DNA from: SCGC-AAA076-P13 sp964613455
Lineage (GTDB): Bacteria; Pseudomonadota; Gammaproteobacteria; Magnimaribacterales; D2472
Direction: 5' to 3'
Assembly: GCA_964613455.1 (NCBI GenBank)
Contig: CAZTGS010000009.1
Coordinates: forward strand, 1-43,084
DNA: 43,084 nucleotides
Shown here: positions 7,299 through 14,893 of the stretch, piece by piece
Position numbering within the stretch: the stretch's first letter is position 1
Layout: every line of letters starts with the position of its first letter
Notes under the pieces: model-generated
Told to the model about the DNA's origin: nothing
What the model saw: only the letters and a program-made list of their open reading frames with translations
The model's database searches: none
Translations under genes and position numbers: made by a program

Positions 7299-9125
7299 AT
7301 GGCTAAAACTAAAACAAAGACTTTTCAAACAGAAACCAAACAGCTTCTAAAATTAATGATCCATTCTTTATATTCAAATAAAGAAATATTCATTCGTGAG
7401 TTGGTATCTAATGCTTCAGATGCTATCGATAAGCTAAGATTTAAAGCTGTTGAAGATAAAGCAGTTTCAAAATTTAATAAAGATTTAAAGATAGATGTAA
7501 GAATTATTAAAGAAGAAAATAAAATAATCATCTCAGACAATGGCATTGGCATGTCTGAGGAAGAGGTTGTTCAAAACATTGGAACTATTGCACGATCTGG
7601 AACAGCATCATTTTTAACAAACATCACAGGCGATAAGAAAAAAGATTCCAATCTTATTGGTCAATTTGGAGTTGGATTCTATTCAGTATTTATGGTCGCT
7701 GAAAAAGTACAGGTGCTATCAAAATCTGTATATGAGGAATCTGATGCTGCTACTCTTTGGGAAAGTGATGGAGAAGAAAAATACAAGCTTCAACAAGCAA
7801 CAAAAGACAGTCACGGCACAGATATCATCATCTATCTCAATGAAGAAAATACTGAATTTGCTGAAGAGGGAAGAATTAAATTCCTATTAGAGAAATATTC
7901 GCAATATATTAATTTTCCATTAAATCTTATTGGTGAGTCACAAGAAGCCACAAGAATAAATGATTCAGATGCTCTATGGCTTAAATCCAAGAGATCTATT
8001 AAAGATGAAGAGTATAAAGATTTCTATAAATTCTTAACTTTTGATCAACAAGACCCACTTTTATGGGCTCATAATAAAGTTGAAGGAAAGAACGAATACA
8101 CCAATCTATTATATATTCCTTCAAAACCACCGTTTGATCTTTGGAACAGAGAATCTCCAAGAGGTGTAAAGCTCTATATCCAAAGAGTTTTTATCATGGA
8201 TGATGCTTCTAATTTCCTTCCTTTATATTTAAGATTTGTAAGAGGAATAATAGATACAAGCGATCTACCTTTGAACGTTTCTAGAGAGATTCTTCAAGAA
8301 CACCAGCTCGTTGAAACTATAAAAAAAGCAGTAACAAAGAGAATGCTTGAATCATTAAAAAAGCTAAAAGACGATTCATTTGATCAATATAAAGAGTTTT
8401 GGAACGAGTATGGCTTGGTCATTAAAGAAGGCCCAGCTGAAGATTTTGAAAATAAAGAATTAATTTCAAGTCTTTTATTATTTTCCTCTTCTAACTCCGG
8501 AGTTAATTCAAAAGATCAATGCCTCGATGATTACCTAGAAAGGATGGATGAAGATCAGGATAAAATATATTACTGTGTTGCAGATACTTTTGAGGCTGCA
8601 GCTAATTCACCTCATATCGAAGGTCTTAAATCTAAAAATACAGAGGTTTTATTATTAACAGATAGAATAGATGAATGGTTAATGACAGGATTAATGGAAT
8701 ACAAAGGTAAGCAGATTGTAAATGTTGCCAAAGAAGATAGAGCAGAAGAAGATACACCAAAGAAAGTATCTGAAGCAGATCAGGGTCTATTAGATAAAGT
8801 TAAAAAGCACTTAGAAGGTAAGGTTTCAGATGTGCTCGTTAGCTCAAGATTAACAGATTCCGCTTCATGTCTAGTTCTTCCTATGAACGAACCAGGAGCT
8901 CAGCTAAGGAAGATTCTTGAAGCATCAGGGCAAAGTTTAGATTCATCGATGCCTATTTTTGAAATAAATATGAAACATAAGTTATCAAAAAAGCTTAAAG
9001 ATTTAAAAGGTAAGCAGTTCTCTTCTTTTGTTGATTTTCTTTATGACTATGCAGTTATAGCCGAAGGCGGATCACCTCAGGATCCCTCAAAATATTTAAG
9101 GCAACTAGATAAGTATTTATCTTAA
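7299..9125 (+). CDS. htpG: Molecular chaperone HtpG (bacterial Hsp90)
   Basis: ATP-dependent dimeric chaperone that remodels client proteins, often with DnaK. At 608 residues it lacks the charged linker of eukaryotic Hsp90, as expected. The GHKL ATP site is complete: ELVSNASDAIDKLRF (about residues 32-46), DNGIGM (about 79-84), GTIARSGT (about 95-102) and GQFGVGFYSVFMVA (about 119-132). The middle-domain catalytic loop lies in LPLNVSREILQ (about 325-335), which includes the conserved arginine. The start has a good ribosome site (AAGGGGA, about 10 bases upstream). No convincing sigma32 promoter is seen. gpsA follows after 2 bases, so the two are co-expressed. Confidence 0.97.
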   Translation: MAKTKTKTFQTETKQLLKLMIHSLYSNKEIFIRELVSNASDAIDKLRFKAVEDKAVSKFNKDLKIDVRIIKEENKIIISDNGIGMSEEEVVQNIGTIARSGTASFLTNITGDKKKDSNLIGQFGVGFYSVFMVAEKVQVLSKSVYEESDAATLWESDGEEKYKLQQATKDSHGTDIIIYLNEENTEFAEEGRIKFLLEKYSQYINFPLNLIGESQEATRINDSDALWLKSKRSIKDEEYKDFYKFLTFDQQDPLLWAHNKVEGKNEYTNLLYIPSKPPFDLWNRESPRGVKLYIQRVFIMDDASNFLPLYLRFVRGIIDTSDLPLNVSREILQEHQLVETIKKAVTKRMLESLKKLKDDSFDQYKEFWNEYGLVIKEGPAEDFENKELISSLLLFSSSNSGVNSKDQCLDDYLERMDEDQDKIYYCVADTFEAAANSPHIEGLKSKNTEVLLLTDRIDEWLMTGLMEYKGKQIVNVAKEDRAEEDTPKKVSEADQGLLDKVKKHLEGKVSDVLVSSRLTDSASCLVLPMNEPGAQLRKILEASGQSLDSSMPIFEINMKHKLSKKLKDLKGKQFSSFVDFLYDYAVIAEGGSPQDPSKYLRQLDKYLS

Positions 9126-9127
9126 TT

Positions 9128-10153
9128 ATGAACACTAATAAAGTTGCAGTTTTAGGTGGAGGCAGTTTTGGAACTGTCTTAGCAAATATTGCAGCATCAA
9201 ATGGAAGCGATGTATCTTTGTGGGTAAGAGATTCTGAGCAGGCCCTTAGAATTAATTCTGAAGGTGCTAATACTGATTATCATCCAGAACTTCAACTTTC
9301 ATCAAACATAGAAGCATCCGAGAAATTAGATGAAGTAGTTAATAATGCTTCCATAGTCCTTATTGCAACGCCAAGTCTTATTTTTGAAACCATAGTGCAA
9401 AGAATTACGCCTTATATTGAAGAAGGTGCACATATTATCTCTTGTACCAAAGGTATTAAACTGGATCCATTTAGATCTATGTCTGATATTATTTCGGCAA
9501 ATATCAATTCAAATACAAACAGTGTTGGTGTATTAAGTGGTCCTAATCTCGCTAGAGAAATTGCAGAAAAAAAAATTGCAGGAACGGTTATTGCTAGCTC
9601 AAGCAATGAGCTTATAAGAGATGTCAAAATCACGCTTTCTTCTGATACCTTTAAAGTTTATTCAAGTAATGATGTGCAGGGTGTTGAGTTAGCGGGCGCA
9701 TTAAAAAACATATACGCAATAATATGCGGAATGGCAGATTCATTAAATGTTGGTGAAAATGCAGTTGGATTAATTTTAACAAGAAGTATGGCTGAAATGT
9801 CTAGATTTGCTGTCGCCAAGGGTGCTGATCCAATAACTTTTTTAGGGCTATCAGGAATGGGAGATTTAGTGGCAACGTGCACATCTAATTTATCAAGGAA
9901 TTTCCAATTAGGCTTCAACTTAGGTAGCGGATTATCTCTAGAAGAATCCAAAGATAAAGTTGGTCAGGTTGCCGAAGGCATTAGAACTTTAGAGGTTATT
10001 AAAGATGAATCATCTAGGCTTAATATCAACATGCCGTTAGTCGATTCTTTATATAATATTATCTACAATGAATCGTCTGCAAATACATTAATTAACGATC
10101 TTGTTAATAATCCGCACGAAGTTGATGTAGAATTTCAATCTAGAGGAAAATAA
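9128..10153 (+). CDS. gpsA: Glycerol-3-phosphate dehydrogenase [NAD(P)+]
   Basis: Reduces dihydroxyacetone phosphate to sn-glycerol 3-phosphate, the backbone for phospholipid synthesis; cytoplasmic. At 341 residues it is standard length. The Rossmann dinucleotide loop is VLGGGSFGTVLANIAA (about residues 8-23). SGPNLAREIAEKKIAGTVIAS (about 137-157) and the catalytic-lysine segment ELAGALKNIYAIICGMADSL (about 187-206, Lys in GALKN) are canonical, and GMGDLVATCTSNLSRN marks the C-terminal helical domain. The ATG is 2 bases after the htpG stop and 3 bases before the DUF4389 gene, forming a tight three-gene unit. Confidence 0.96.
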   Translation: MNTNKVAVLGGGSFGTVLANIAASNGSDVSLWVRDSEQALRINSEGANTDYHPELQLSSNIEASEKLDEVVNNASIVLIATPSLIFETIVQRITPYIEEGAHIISCTKGIKLDPFRSMSDIISANINSNTNSVGVLSGPNLAREIAEKKIAGTVIASSSNELIRDVKITLSSDTFKVYSSNDVQGVELAGALKNIYAIICGMADSLNVGENAVGLILTRSMAEMSRFAVAKGADPITFLGLSGMGDLVATCTSNLSRNFQLGFNLGSGLSLEESKDKVGQVAEGIRTLEVIKDESSRLNINMPLVDSLYNIIYNESSANTLINDLVNNPHEVDVEFQSRGK

Positions 10154-10156
10154 ATC

Positions 10157-10594
10157 ATGGAAATTAATAGAGAAGAAGTAAAAGAAGAAGTTTTAAAAAT
10201 AGGAAAATGGACGCGTTTTATTTTTATGTTTTTCTATGCATTTGTTCTAAATTTTGTAATTTCTGTATCTATAGGACTTGCCTTTATTCAATTCTTATTT
10301 TTCTTGTTCACCTCTAAAGTTAACGAAGCTTTATCTGATTTTAATAAGCACTTATTTTTATTTGTGAGCGATTCTCTCAAATTTTTACTTTTTGAGACAG
10401 ATGACAAGCCGTTTCCTTTCAAAAAATCTGGTGAAGAAGAGGGTGAAGTAATTGAAGTCGAATCTGATGCTGATTCTAAAGTTACTGAAGAAGATGTTAT
10501 TAAGGAAGCTGAAGTTGTCGAAGAGGTTGATGTTGTTGAAGAAGTTGAAGTTACTTCTGAGTCAACTGACACTAAAGAAACAGATAAGCAATAA
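10157..10594 (+). CDS. DUF4389 membrane protein with long acidic tail
   Basis: A 145-residue protein in two parts. Residues 1-95 are DUF4389: a charged start, W-T-R-F-I-F-M-F-F, two membrane helices (about 18-38 and 40-55), a segment of KVNEALSDFNKHLFLF type, and the closing KPFPFKK. Residues 96-145 are almost entirely acidic with repeated V-E-E/V-D-V units and few bulky residues, so they are likely disordered and cytoplasmic. The family's function is unknown. It lies 3 bases after gpsA, which suggests co-translation and perhaps a membrane-associated role. The stop codon ends 2 bases before the convergent folD stop. Confidence 0.72.
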   Translation: MEINREEVKEEVLKIGKWTRFIFMFFYAFVLNFVISVSIGLAFIQFLFFLFTSKVNEALSDFNKHLFLFVSDSLKFLLFETDDKPFPFKKSGEEEGEVIEVESDADSKVTEEDVIKEAEVVEEVDVVEEVEVTSESTDTKETDKQ

Positions 10595-10596
10595 AT

Positions 10597-11439
10597 CTAT
10601 TTATTGACCAACTTCTTTGCAGATTGCATTGTGTGTAATATCAATGTGTTTATCGTCATTGGTCCAACGCCTCCCGGCACTGGTGTATAAGCAGATGATA
10701 TAGAATCCATTTCAGATAGATCAATATCACCACATTTTTCAGGATGAAAGCCAGCATCTATAACTATTGAATCTTTTTTAATCCATTCAGTCTTTACAAA
10801 TTTTGGAATACCAACGGCTCCAACTATGAGATCAGCCTGCTTAATTATTGATTCAATATTTCGTGTTCTAGAGTGGCAAATAGTTACAGTAGCATTAAGA
10901 TTAAGTAGCATCATTGCCATTGGTTTTCCGAGAATAGGACTTCTACCGACAACTACCGCATTCAAACCTTGAATGTCTAGTTTGTAATGTTCAATCAATC
11001 TAATAATTCCTGCTGGTGTACATGAGCCATATGCATCAATACCCATAGCCATATTACCAAAGCCTAAACAAGTAACTCCATCCACATCTTTATCTATATC
11101 AATAGCATCAAAGCATTTCCTTTCATCAATTTGAGATGGAACAGGATGCTGTAATAAAATTCCATGAATATTACTATCATTATTGAGTTGTTGAATCGTA
11201 TTTAAAAGCTCTTCAGTTGAAGTGGTTTCAGGAAGTTCAACTGCTATAGACTCCATTCCAACTCTTTTACATGTATTTCTTTTCATTCGAACATATGTCT
11301 CAGAAGCAGGATCGCTTCCTACTAAAATAGTTGCCAGTGTCGGTTTGATACCAAGTGCAATTAACTCAGAAACTTCATTTTTTATATGTTCTTCTGAGAG
11401 AGAAGAGAGTTTTTTTCCGTCTAAAATTAATGCTGTCAT
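10597..11439 (-). CDS. folD: Bifunctional methylene-tetrahydrofolate dehydrogenase / methenyl-tetrahydrofolate cyclohydrolase
   Basis: Interconverts 5,10-methylene-, 5,10-methenyl- and 10-formyl-tetrahydrofolate with NADP(H), feeding one-carbon units to purines and fMet. At 280 residues it is the usual size. The active-site segment is SETYVRMKRNTCKRVGM (about residues 47-63) with its conserved Tyr and Lys, followed by GILLQHPVPSQID (about 96-108), KDVDGVTCLGFGNM (about 118-131), the NADP loop VVGRSPILGKPMAMML (about 163-178) and the signature PVPGGVGPMTINTL (about 254-267). It is monocistronic here: convergent with the DUF4389 gene and divergent from the tRNA-Pro/tRNA-Arg pair. Confidence 0.96.
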   Translation of the reverse strand: MTALILDGKKLSSLSEEHIKNEVSELIALGIKPTLATILVGSDPASETYVRMKRNTCKRVGMESIAVELPETTSTEELLNTIQQLNNDSNIHGILLQHPVPSQIDERKCFDAIDIDKDVDGVTCLGFGNMAMGIDAYGSCTPAGIIRLIEHYKLDIQGLNAVVVGRSPILGKPMAMMLLNLNATVTICHSRTRNIESIIKQADLIVGAVGIPKFVKTEWIKKDSIVIDAGFHPEKCGDIDLSEMDSISSAYTPVPGGVGPMTINTLILHTMQSAKKLVNK

Positions 11440-11480
11440 AAATTTATTATGTCATTAATTAATATTTATGCACATGATGA

Positions 11481-11509
11481 TTGCTTATTTTTTAGATAAA
11501 CTTTAATAT
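11481..11509 (+). promoter_or_regulatory. Possible promoter for the tRNA-Pro/tRNA-Arg pair
   Basis: TTGCTT (11481-11486) is followed after 17 bp by TAATAT (11504-11509), matching 4/6 at each box; an overlapping TTTAAT is a 5/6 -10 box at 15-bp spacing. The predicted start falls just before tRNA-Pro, and no other transcription source enters from the left because folD points away. Confidence 0.4.
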
Positions 11510-11518
11510 TTGCACCCT

Positions 11519-11595
11519 CGGGGTATAGCGCAGTCTGGTAGCGCACTCGCTTTGGGAGCGAGTGGTCGTAAGTTCGAATCTTACTACCCCGACCA
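11519..11595 (+). tRNA. tRNA-Pro(TGG)
   Basis: The acceptor CGGGGTA pairs with TACCCCG, followed by discriminator A and encoded CCA. The C1-G72 pair is typical of bacterial proline tRNA. The CTCGC/GCGAG stem encloses TTTGGGA, giving anticodon TGG. The T arm contains GTTCGAATC. Only one base separates it from tRNA-Arg. Confidence 0.97.
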
Positions 11596-11596
11596 T

Positions 11597-11673
11597 GCGC
11601 CTGTAGCTCAGCTGGATAGAGCAACGGATTTCTAATCCGTGGGTCAGGAGTTCGAATCTCTTCAGGCGCGCCA
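11597..11673 (+). tRNA. tRNA-Arg(TCT)
   Basis: The acceptor GCGCCTG pairs with CAGGCGC, followed by discriminator G and encoded CCA. The anticodon loop TTCTAAT gives TCT, which reads AGA/AGG, the arginine codons heavily used in this A+T-rich sequence. It lies one base after tRNA-Pro and 22 bases before trhO. Confidence 0.97.
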
Positions 11674-11681
11674 TTTTCTTA

Positions 11682-11687
11682 TATAAT
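11682..11687 (+). promoter_or_regulatory. Perfect -10 box directly before trhO
   Basis: TATAAT ends 8 bases before the trhO ATG, so a transcript from it would start one or two bases before the initiation codon. The -35 position falls within tRNA-Arg and holds only a weak match (TCTTCA at 17 bp). Read-through from the tRNA genes is the alternative source of trhO mRNA. Confidence 0.3.
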
Positions 11688-11695
11688 CTCTATTC

Positions 11696-12619
11696 ATGTA
11701 CACAGTAGCCGCACTTTATAAATTTTCATTTATTAAAGATCCAGAATTACTTCAGCCAAAAATTAGAAAAGAATTAAAGCAGATCGCTGTAAATGGAACT
11801 ATTCTTATCGGAGAAGAGGGTATTAATGGAACCATATCAGGTGAAGAAAAAAATATTCAGGCAGCTATACAATATATTAAAAAGATACCTGGTTTTTTAA
11901 ATATTGATATCAAATATTCATCATCTTTAAAAAAACCATTTGTCAGATTAAAAATAAAATTAAAAAAAGAAATCGTAACTATTGGAGACTATTCAATAGA
12001 TCCTAATGTGATAGTGGGTAAATATGTAGACCCTAAAGATTGGAATAATTTAATATCAGATAATGAGACTATCCTTATTGATACTAGAAATGATTATGAA
12101 TATTCAATAGGTACATTTAAAAATGCAATAAATCCTAAAACTGTTAAGTTTAGAGAATTCCCTGAATGGCTTAAAAAACAAAATTTCTCAGAAAAAGATA
12201 AGAAAAATAAAAAAGTAGCTATGTTTTGTACTGGAGGTATTAGGTGTGAAAAGGCATCTTCCTTGATGAAGATAGATGGTTTTGAAAATGTAAATCATCT
12301 TAAGGGAGGGATATTGAGTTACTTTGAATCAGTCGATGAAACAGATTCCTTATGGGAAGGTGAATGCTTTGTCTTTGATGACAGAGTTTCTGTAAAGCAA
12401 GATCTCTCTGTCGGAACTTATGATATGTGTCATGGTTGCAGAATGCCAATTACTGATGCTGATAAAGAATCTAAAAAGTATATAAAGGGTGTTGCTTGCT
12501 CTAAATGCTTTGATAAAACTACAAAGAATCAAAAATCTAGATATATGAGTAGGATGAAACAGATTAATATTGCTAAATCTAGAAATCAAAAACATATAGG
12601 CCCCAAAGATGAGACTTAA
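11696..12619 (+). CDS. trhO: tRNA uridine(34) hydroxylase TrhO (rhodanese-related, YceA family)
   Basis: Oxygen-dependent 5-hydroxylation of uridine 34 in several tRNAs, the first step towards 5-(carboxy)methoxyuridine. The 307-residue protein has the N-terminal ferredoxin-like domain (IGEEGINGTISGEE, about residues 39-52) and a rhodanese domain: LIDTRNDYEYSIGTFKNAINP (about 124-144) and the active-site loop MFCTGGIRCEKAS (about 177-189), whose cysteine is conserved in the family. A Cys-rich C-terminal part (CHGCRMP and ACSKCF) probably binds metal. It lies directly after two tRNA genes and 3 bases before a GST-like gene. No Shine-Dalgarno sequence is seen. Confidence 0.94.
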   Translation: MYTVAALYKFSFIKDPELLQPKIRKELKQIAVNGTILIGEEGINGTISGEEKNIQAAIQYIKKIPGFLNIDIKYSSSLKKPFVRLKIKLKKEIVTIGDYSIDPNVIVGKYVDPKDWNNLISDNETILIDTRNDYEYSIGTFKNAINPKTVKFREFPEWLKKQNFSEKDKKNKKVAMFCTGGIRCEKASSLMKIDGFENVNHLKGGILSYFESVDETDSLWEGECFVFDDRVSVKQDLSVGTYDMCHGCRMPITDADKESKKYIKGVACSKCFDKTTKNQKSRYMSRMKQINIAKSRNQKHIGPKDET

Positions 12620-12622
12620 GAA

Positions 12623-13276
12623 ATGAGCAGACCTATTTTATATTCATTCAAAAGATGCCCATATGCAATGCGAGCTAGAATTGCAATATATCTAACAAAT
12701 ACAATTTGTGAGATAAGAGAGGTCAGCTTGAAAAATAAGCCGCAAACTATGCTAGATGCGTCATCAAAAGGAACAGTCCCTGTTTTAGTTCTTGATAATA
12801 AAAATGTTATTGATGAAAGTCTTGATGTTGTAGATTGGGCCCTTAAAAATAATAATATTTTTAAAGAAAGCCTGAGCAGAACTCAACAAAGCCTCACAAA
12901 AAAAACAATCAAATTATTTGATGCAGATTTTAAATTTAATCTCGATAGATATAAGTATGCAACTAGATACAAAAATGTTGACGCATACTTCCATAGAGAT
13001 ATCTGTTTAGAAGCATTAAAAGATTTAGAAGATTTACACTCTGGCTCTGATTGGTTTTTTGGGAACGATCTGAATATGCTTGATATATGCGTCTTGCCTT
13101 TTATTAGACAATATAGAATTGCTGATACAGAATGGTTCGATCAGTTAGATCAGATACCTCTAATAAAGAATTGGCTTAATATATTTTTAGAAAGCAATTT
13201 ATTAAAAAATATAATGATTAGTTATGAGCCTTGGAAGGTTGGTGATCCAATAATCCTGTTTCCTAAAGCCCAATAG
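12623..13276 (+). CDS. Glutathione S-transferase family protein (CPYA type)
   Basis: A 217-residue two-domain protein. The thioredoxin-like N-domain begins PILYSFKRCPYAMRAR, with a CPYA motif at about residues 13-16, and continues to the glutathione-contact region KGTVPVLVLDNKNVIDESLDVVDW (about 49-72; the cis-Pro of TVPVL and the E-S pair). An all-helical C-domain follows. The Cys-Pro-Tyr motif resembles glutaredoxin-like or omega-type GSTs, which often act as thiol transferases, but the substrate is unknown. It is 3 bases after trhO and so probably co-transcribed. Its last 14 bases overlap the convergent glutamate dehydrogenase gene. Confidence 0.85.
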   Translation: MSRPILYSFKRCPYAMRARIAIYLTNTICEIREVSLKNKPQTMLDASSKGTVPVLVLDNKNVIDESLDVVDWALKNNNIFKESLSRTQQSLTKKTIKLFDADFKFNLDRYKYATRYKNVDAYFHRDICLEALKDLEDLHSGSDWFFGNDLNMLDICVLPFIRQYRIADTEWFDQLDQIPLIKNWLNIFLESNLLKNIMISYEPWKVGDPIILFPKAQ

Positions 13277-14663
13277 AATCGTATGCCATTGCTATTTTCT
13301 CTATAGCAACTTTGTAGGCAGCTGTTCTGAAATCAGATATTTTGTCGTTAGCCATAAATTCTTTTTTAACATCTTGAAACCCATCAATCATCATGTCATC
13401 TAAACCAGATCTAATTAAATCAATCTCATCCACTCCATCTAAAAAATGAGACTTATATTTAGCTGGCATTTGCTTCGAAGTCATTGATTCTATTGCGTCT
13501 ATTAAGGAATTAAATTGAATAATATTTTTTCTTTTTTCCAGTCTTCCAAATCGTATATGTCTAATATTTTTCACCCACTCAAAATAACTAACCGCAACAC
13601 CACCAGAATTCGCCAAGATATCAGGAATAACAAAAACCTTTTTTCTATTTAAAATAGAATGGCCTTTATAACTGATCGGCCCATTAGCAGCTTCAATTAT
13701 TAATTTTGCTTTAATATCATTTGCATTTTTCTCAGTTATAACATTCTCTCTAGCAGCAGGAATAAGCACATCACAATCCTTTTTTAACAACAAAGCAGCA
13801 TCTTTTATAAAAGTTCCTTTTGAGTATTTTTCAAAACTACCATGTTTTACGAAATATTTTTTTGCATGCTCTACATTGATACCATCTTGATTAAAAATTG
13901 CGCCATTATATTCAGCAATGCCAATTAACTTCATTCCATTATCTTCACTGATAAATTTCGATGCGTGATATCCCACGTTTCCAAATCCTTGAATAATAAA
14001 TGTCTTATCATCCATTGACGAGGAGAGACCAATTAGTTGTAAGAGGTCTTCGTTTCTAAAAAATTCTCTAAGAATATATTGAACACCTCTTCCTGTAGCT
14101 TCCTCTCTTCCCTCTAAGCCATTCTTGTTAGCAGGCTTTCCAGTAACACAAGCAGCAGCATTTATATCTGTTGGATTAATTTTTCTATATTCATCTGCTA
14201 TCCAGGCCATTTCTCTAGATGATGATCCTATATCAGGAGCAGGAACGTTTTGAGAAGGGCTTATAAGGTCTCTTTTAATAAGTTCTTGTGCAAATCTTCT
14301 AGTAATTTTCTCAAGCTCGAAGGTTTCCCATTCACTAGGATTTATTTTTAAGCCACCTTTTGAACCACCAAAAGGAACGTTAATAATTGCATTTTTATAT
14401 GACATTAAGGCAGCCAAAGCCTCAACTTCCTCTGCATGAGTATCAAGGTCGTATCTTATTCCACCTTTAGTAGGCTCCATATGTTCAGAGTGAACCGATC
14501 TCCAGCCCTCAAAGGTATAAATATCTCCTCTCAACCTTACGCCGAATCTAACTGTGTAAGTTGAATTGCAAGTAATAATCTTATTAGCAAGACCTTCCGA
14601 TATAGGTATGAACTTTAGTGCTTTATGTACAAACTTTCTTGTGTCATCTAAAAAATTATTCAT
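13263..14663 (-). CDS. Glutamate dehydrogenase (Glu/Leu/Phe/Val dehydrogenase family)
   Basis: Oxidative deamination of glutamate to 2-oxoglutarate and ammonia, or the reverse. The 466-residue protein has the substrate domain with PTKGGIRYDLDTHAEEVEALAALMSYKNAIINVPFGGSKGG (about residues 63-103, containing the substrate and catalytic lysines) and NVPAPDIGSSSREMAWIADEY (about 139-159), then a Rossmann domain (FIIQGFGNVGYHASKFI). The family member could prefer glutamate or a branched amino acid; the overall pattern best fits glutamate. Cofactor choice cannot be read securely. The ATG is preceded by GAGGA at good spacing, and TATAAT lies further upstream. Transcribed alone, away from tRNA-His. 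Confidence 0.9.
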   Translation of the reverse strand: MNNFLDDTRKFVHKALKFIPISEGLANKIITCNSTYTVRFGVRLRGDIYTFEGWRSVHSEHMEPTKGGIRYDLDTHAEEVEALAALMSYKNAIINVPFGGSKGGLKINPSEWETFELEKITRRFAQELIKRDLISPSQNVPAPDIGSSSREMAWIADEYRKINPTDINAAACVTGKPANKNGLEGREEATGRGVQYILREFFRNEDLLQLIGLSSSMDDKTFIIQGFGNVGYHASKFISEDNGMKLIGIAEYNGAIFNQDGINVEHAKKYFVKHGSFEKYSKGTFIKDAALLLKKDCDVLIPAARENVITEKNANDIKAKLIIEAANGPISYKGHSILNRKKVFVIPDILANSGGVAVSYFEWVKNIRHIRFGRLEKRKNIIQFNSLIDAIESMTSKQMPAKYKSHFLDGVDEIDLIRSGLDDMMIDGFQDVKKEFMANDKISDFRTAAYKVAIEKIAMAYDSIGL

Positions 14664-14694
14664 TTCTTATTCCTCATATCCTAATAATAATGTA

Positions 14695-14700
14695 ATTATA
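14695..14700 (-). promoter_or_regulatory. Candidate -10 box of the glutamate dehydrogenase gene
   Basis: Minus-strand TATAAT lies 31 bases before the glutamate dehydrogenase ATG, leaving a short leader that contains the GAGGA ribosome site. No good -35 box is visible at 16-18 bp. Confidence 0.35.
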
Positions 14701-14779
14701 ATATTTAACCTAAATTAACCATACTTTATTGTTTCTGCATTTATGCTTAATAAATAAGAAATAATCTTATTTTTTAATC

Positions 14780-14785
14780 TATAAT
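14780..14785 (+). promoter_or_regulatory. -10 box of tRNA-His
   Basis: A perfect TATAAT 12 bases before the tRNA-His 5' end, a normal distance for a stable RNA promoter. The -35 region is A+T-rich without a clear TTGACA-like box. An A+T-only dyad (AATAAGA/TCTTATT, 14753-14771) lies just upstream. Confidence 0.5.
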
Positions 14786-14797
14786 GTTTCGTTTCGT

Positions 14798-14875
14798 GGC
14801 GGGCGTAGCTCAGTAGGTTAGAGCGCTGGATTGTGGCTCCGGAGGCCGTGGGTTCGAACCCCATCGCTCGCCCCA
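14798..14875 (+). tRNA. tRNA-His(GTG)
   Basis: Eight acceptor pairs are possible, GGCGGGCG with CGCTCGCC, so the extra 5' G(-1) opposite C73 that defines histidine tRNA is encoded. CCA is encoded. The loop TTGTGGC within the CTGGA/TCCGG stem gives anticodon GTG. The T arm is GGGTTCGAACCCC. The trigger factor gene starts 18 bases after the CCA. Confidence 0.97.
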
Positions 14876-14893
14876 TTAAATAGGTAAAATTTC

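Noticed and set aside
10288..10572. Ser/Thr-rich minus-strand open frame opposite the DUF4389 gene
   Set aside because: Its composition is simply the complement of the repeated GAA and GTT codons of the acidic tail; no start signal or homology is apparent.
11492..11674. Sixty-codon minus-strand open frame covering tRNA-Pro and tRNA-Arg
   Set aside because: It is the reverse complement of two tRNA genes; such frames produce the well-known spurious RFELTTTRSQSECATRLRYTP-type peptides in databases.
14753..14775. AATAAGA/TCTTATT hairpin with T-run before tRNA-His
   Set aside because: No transcript enters it on the plus strand (the glutamate dehydrogenase gene points away) and the stem contains almost no G-C pairs, so a terminator call is not supported.
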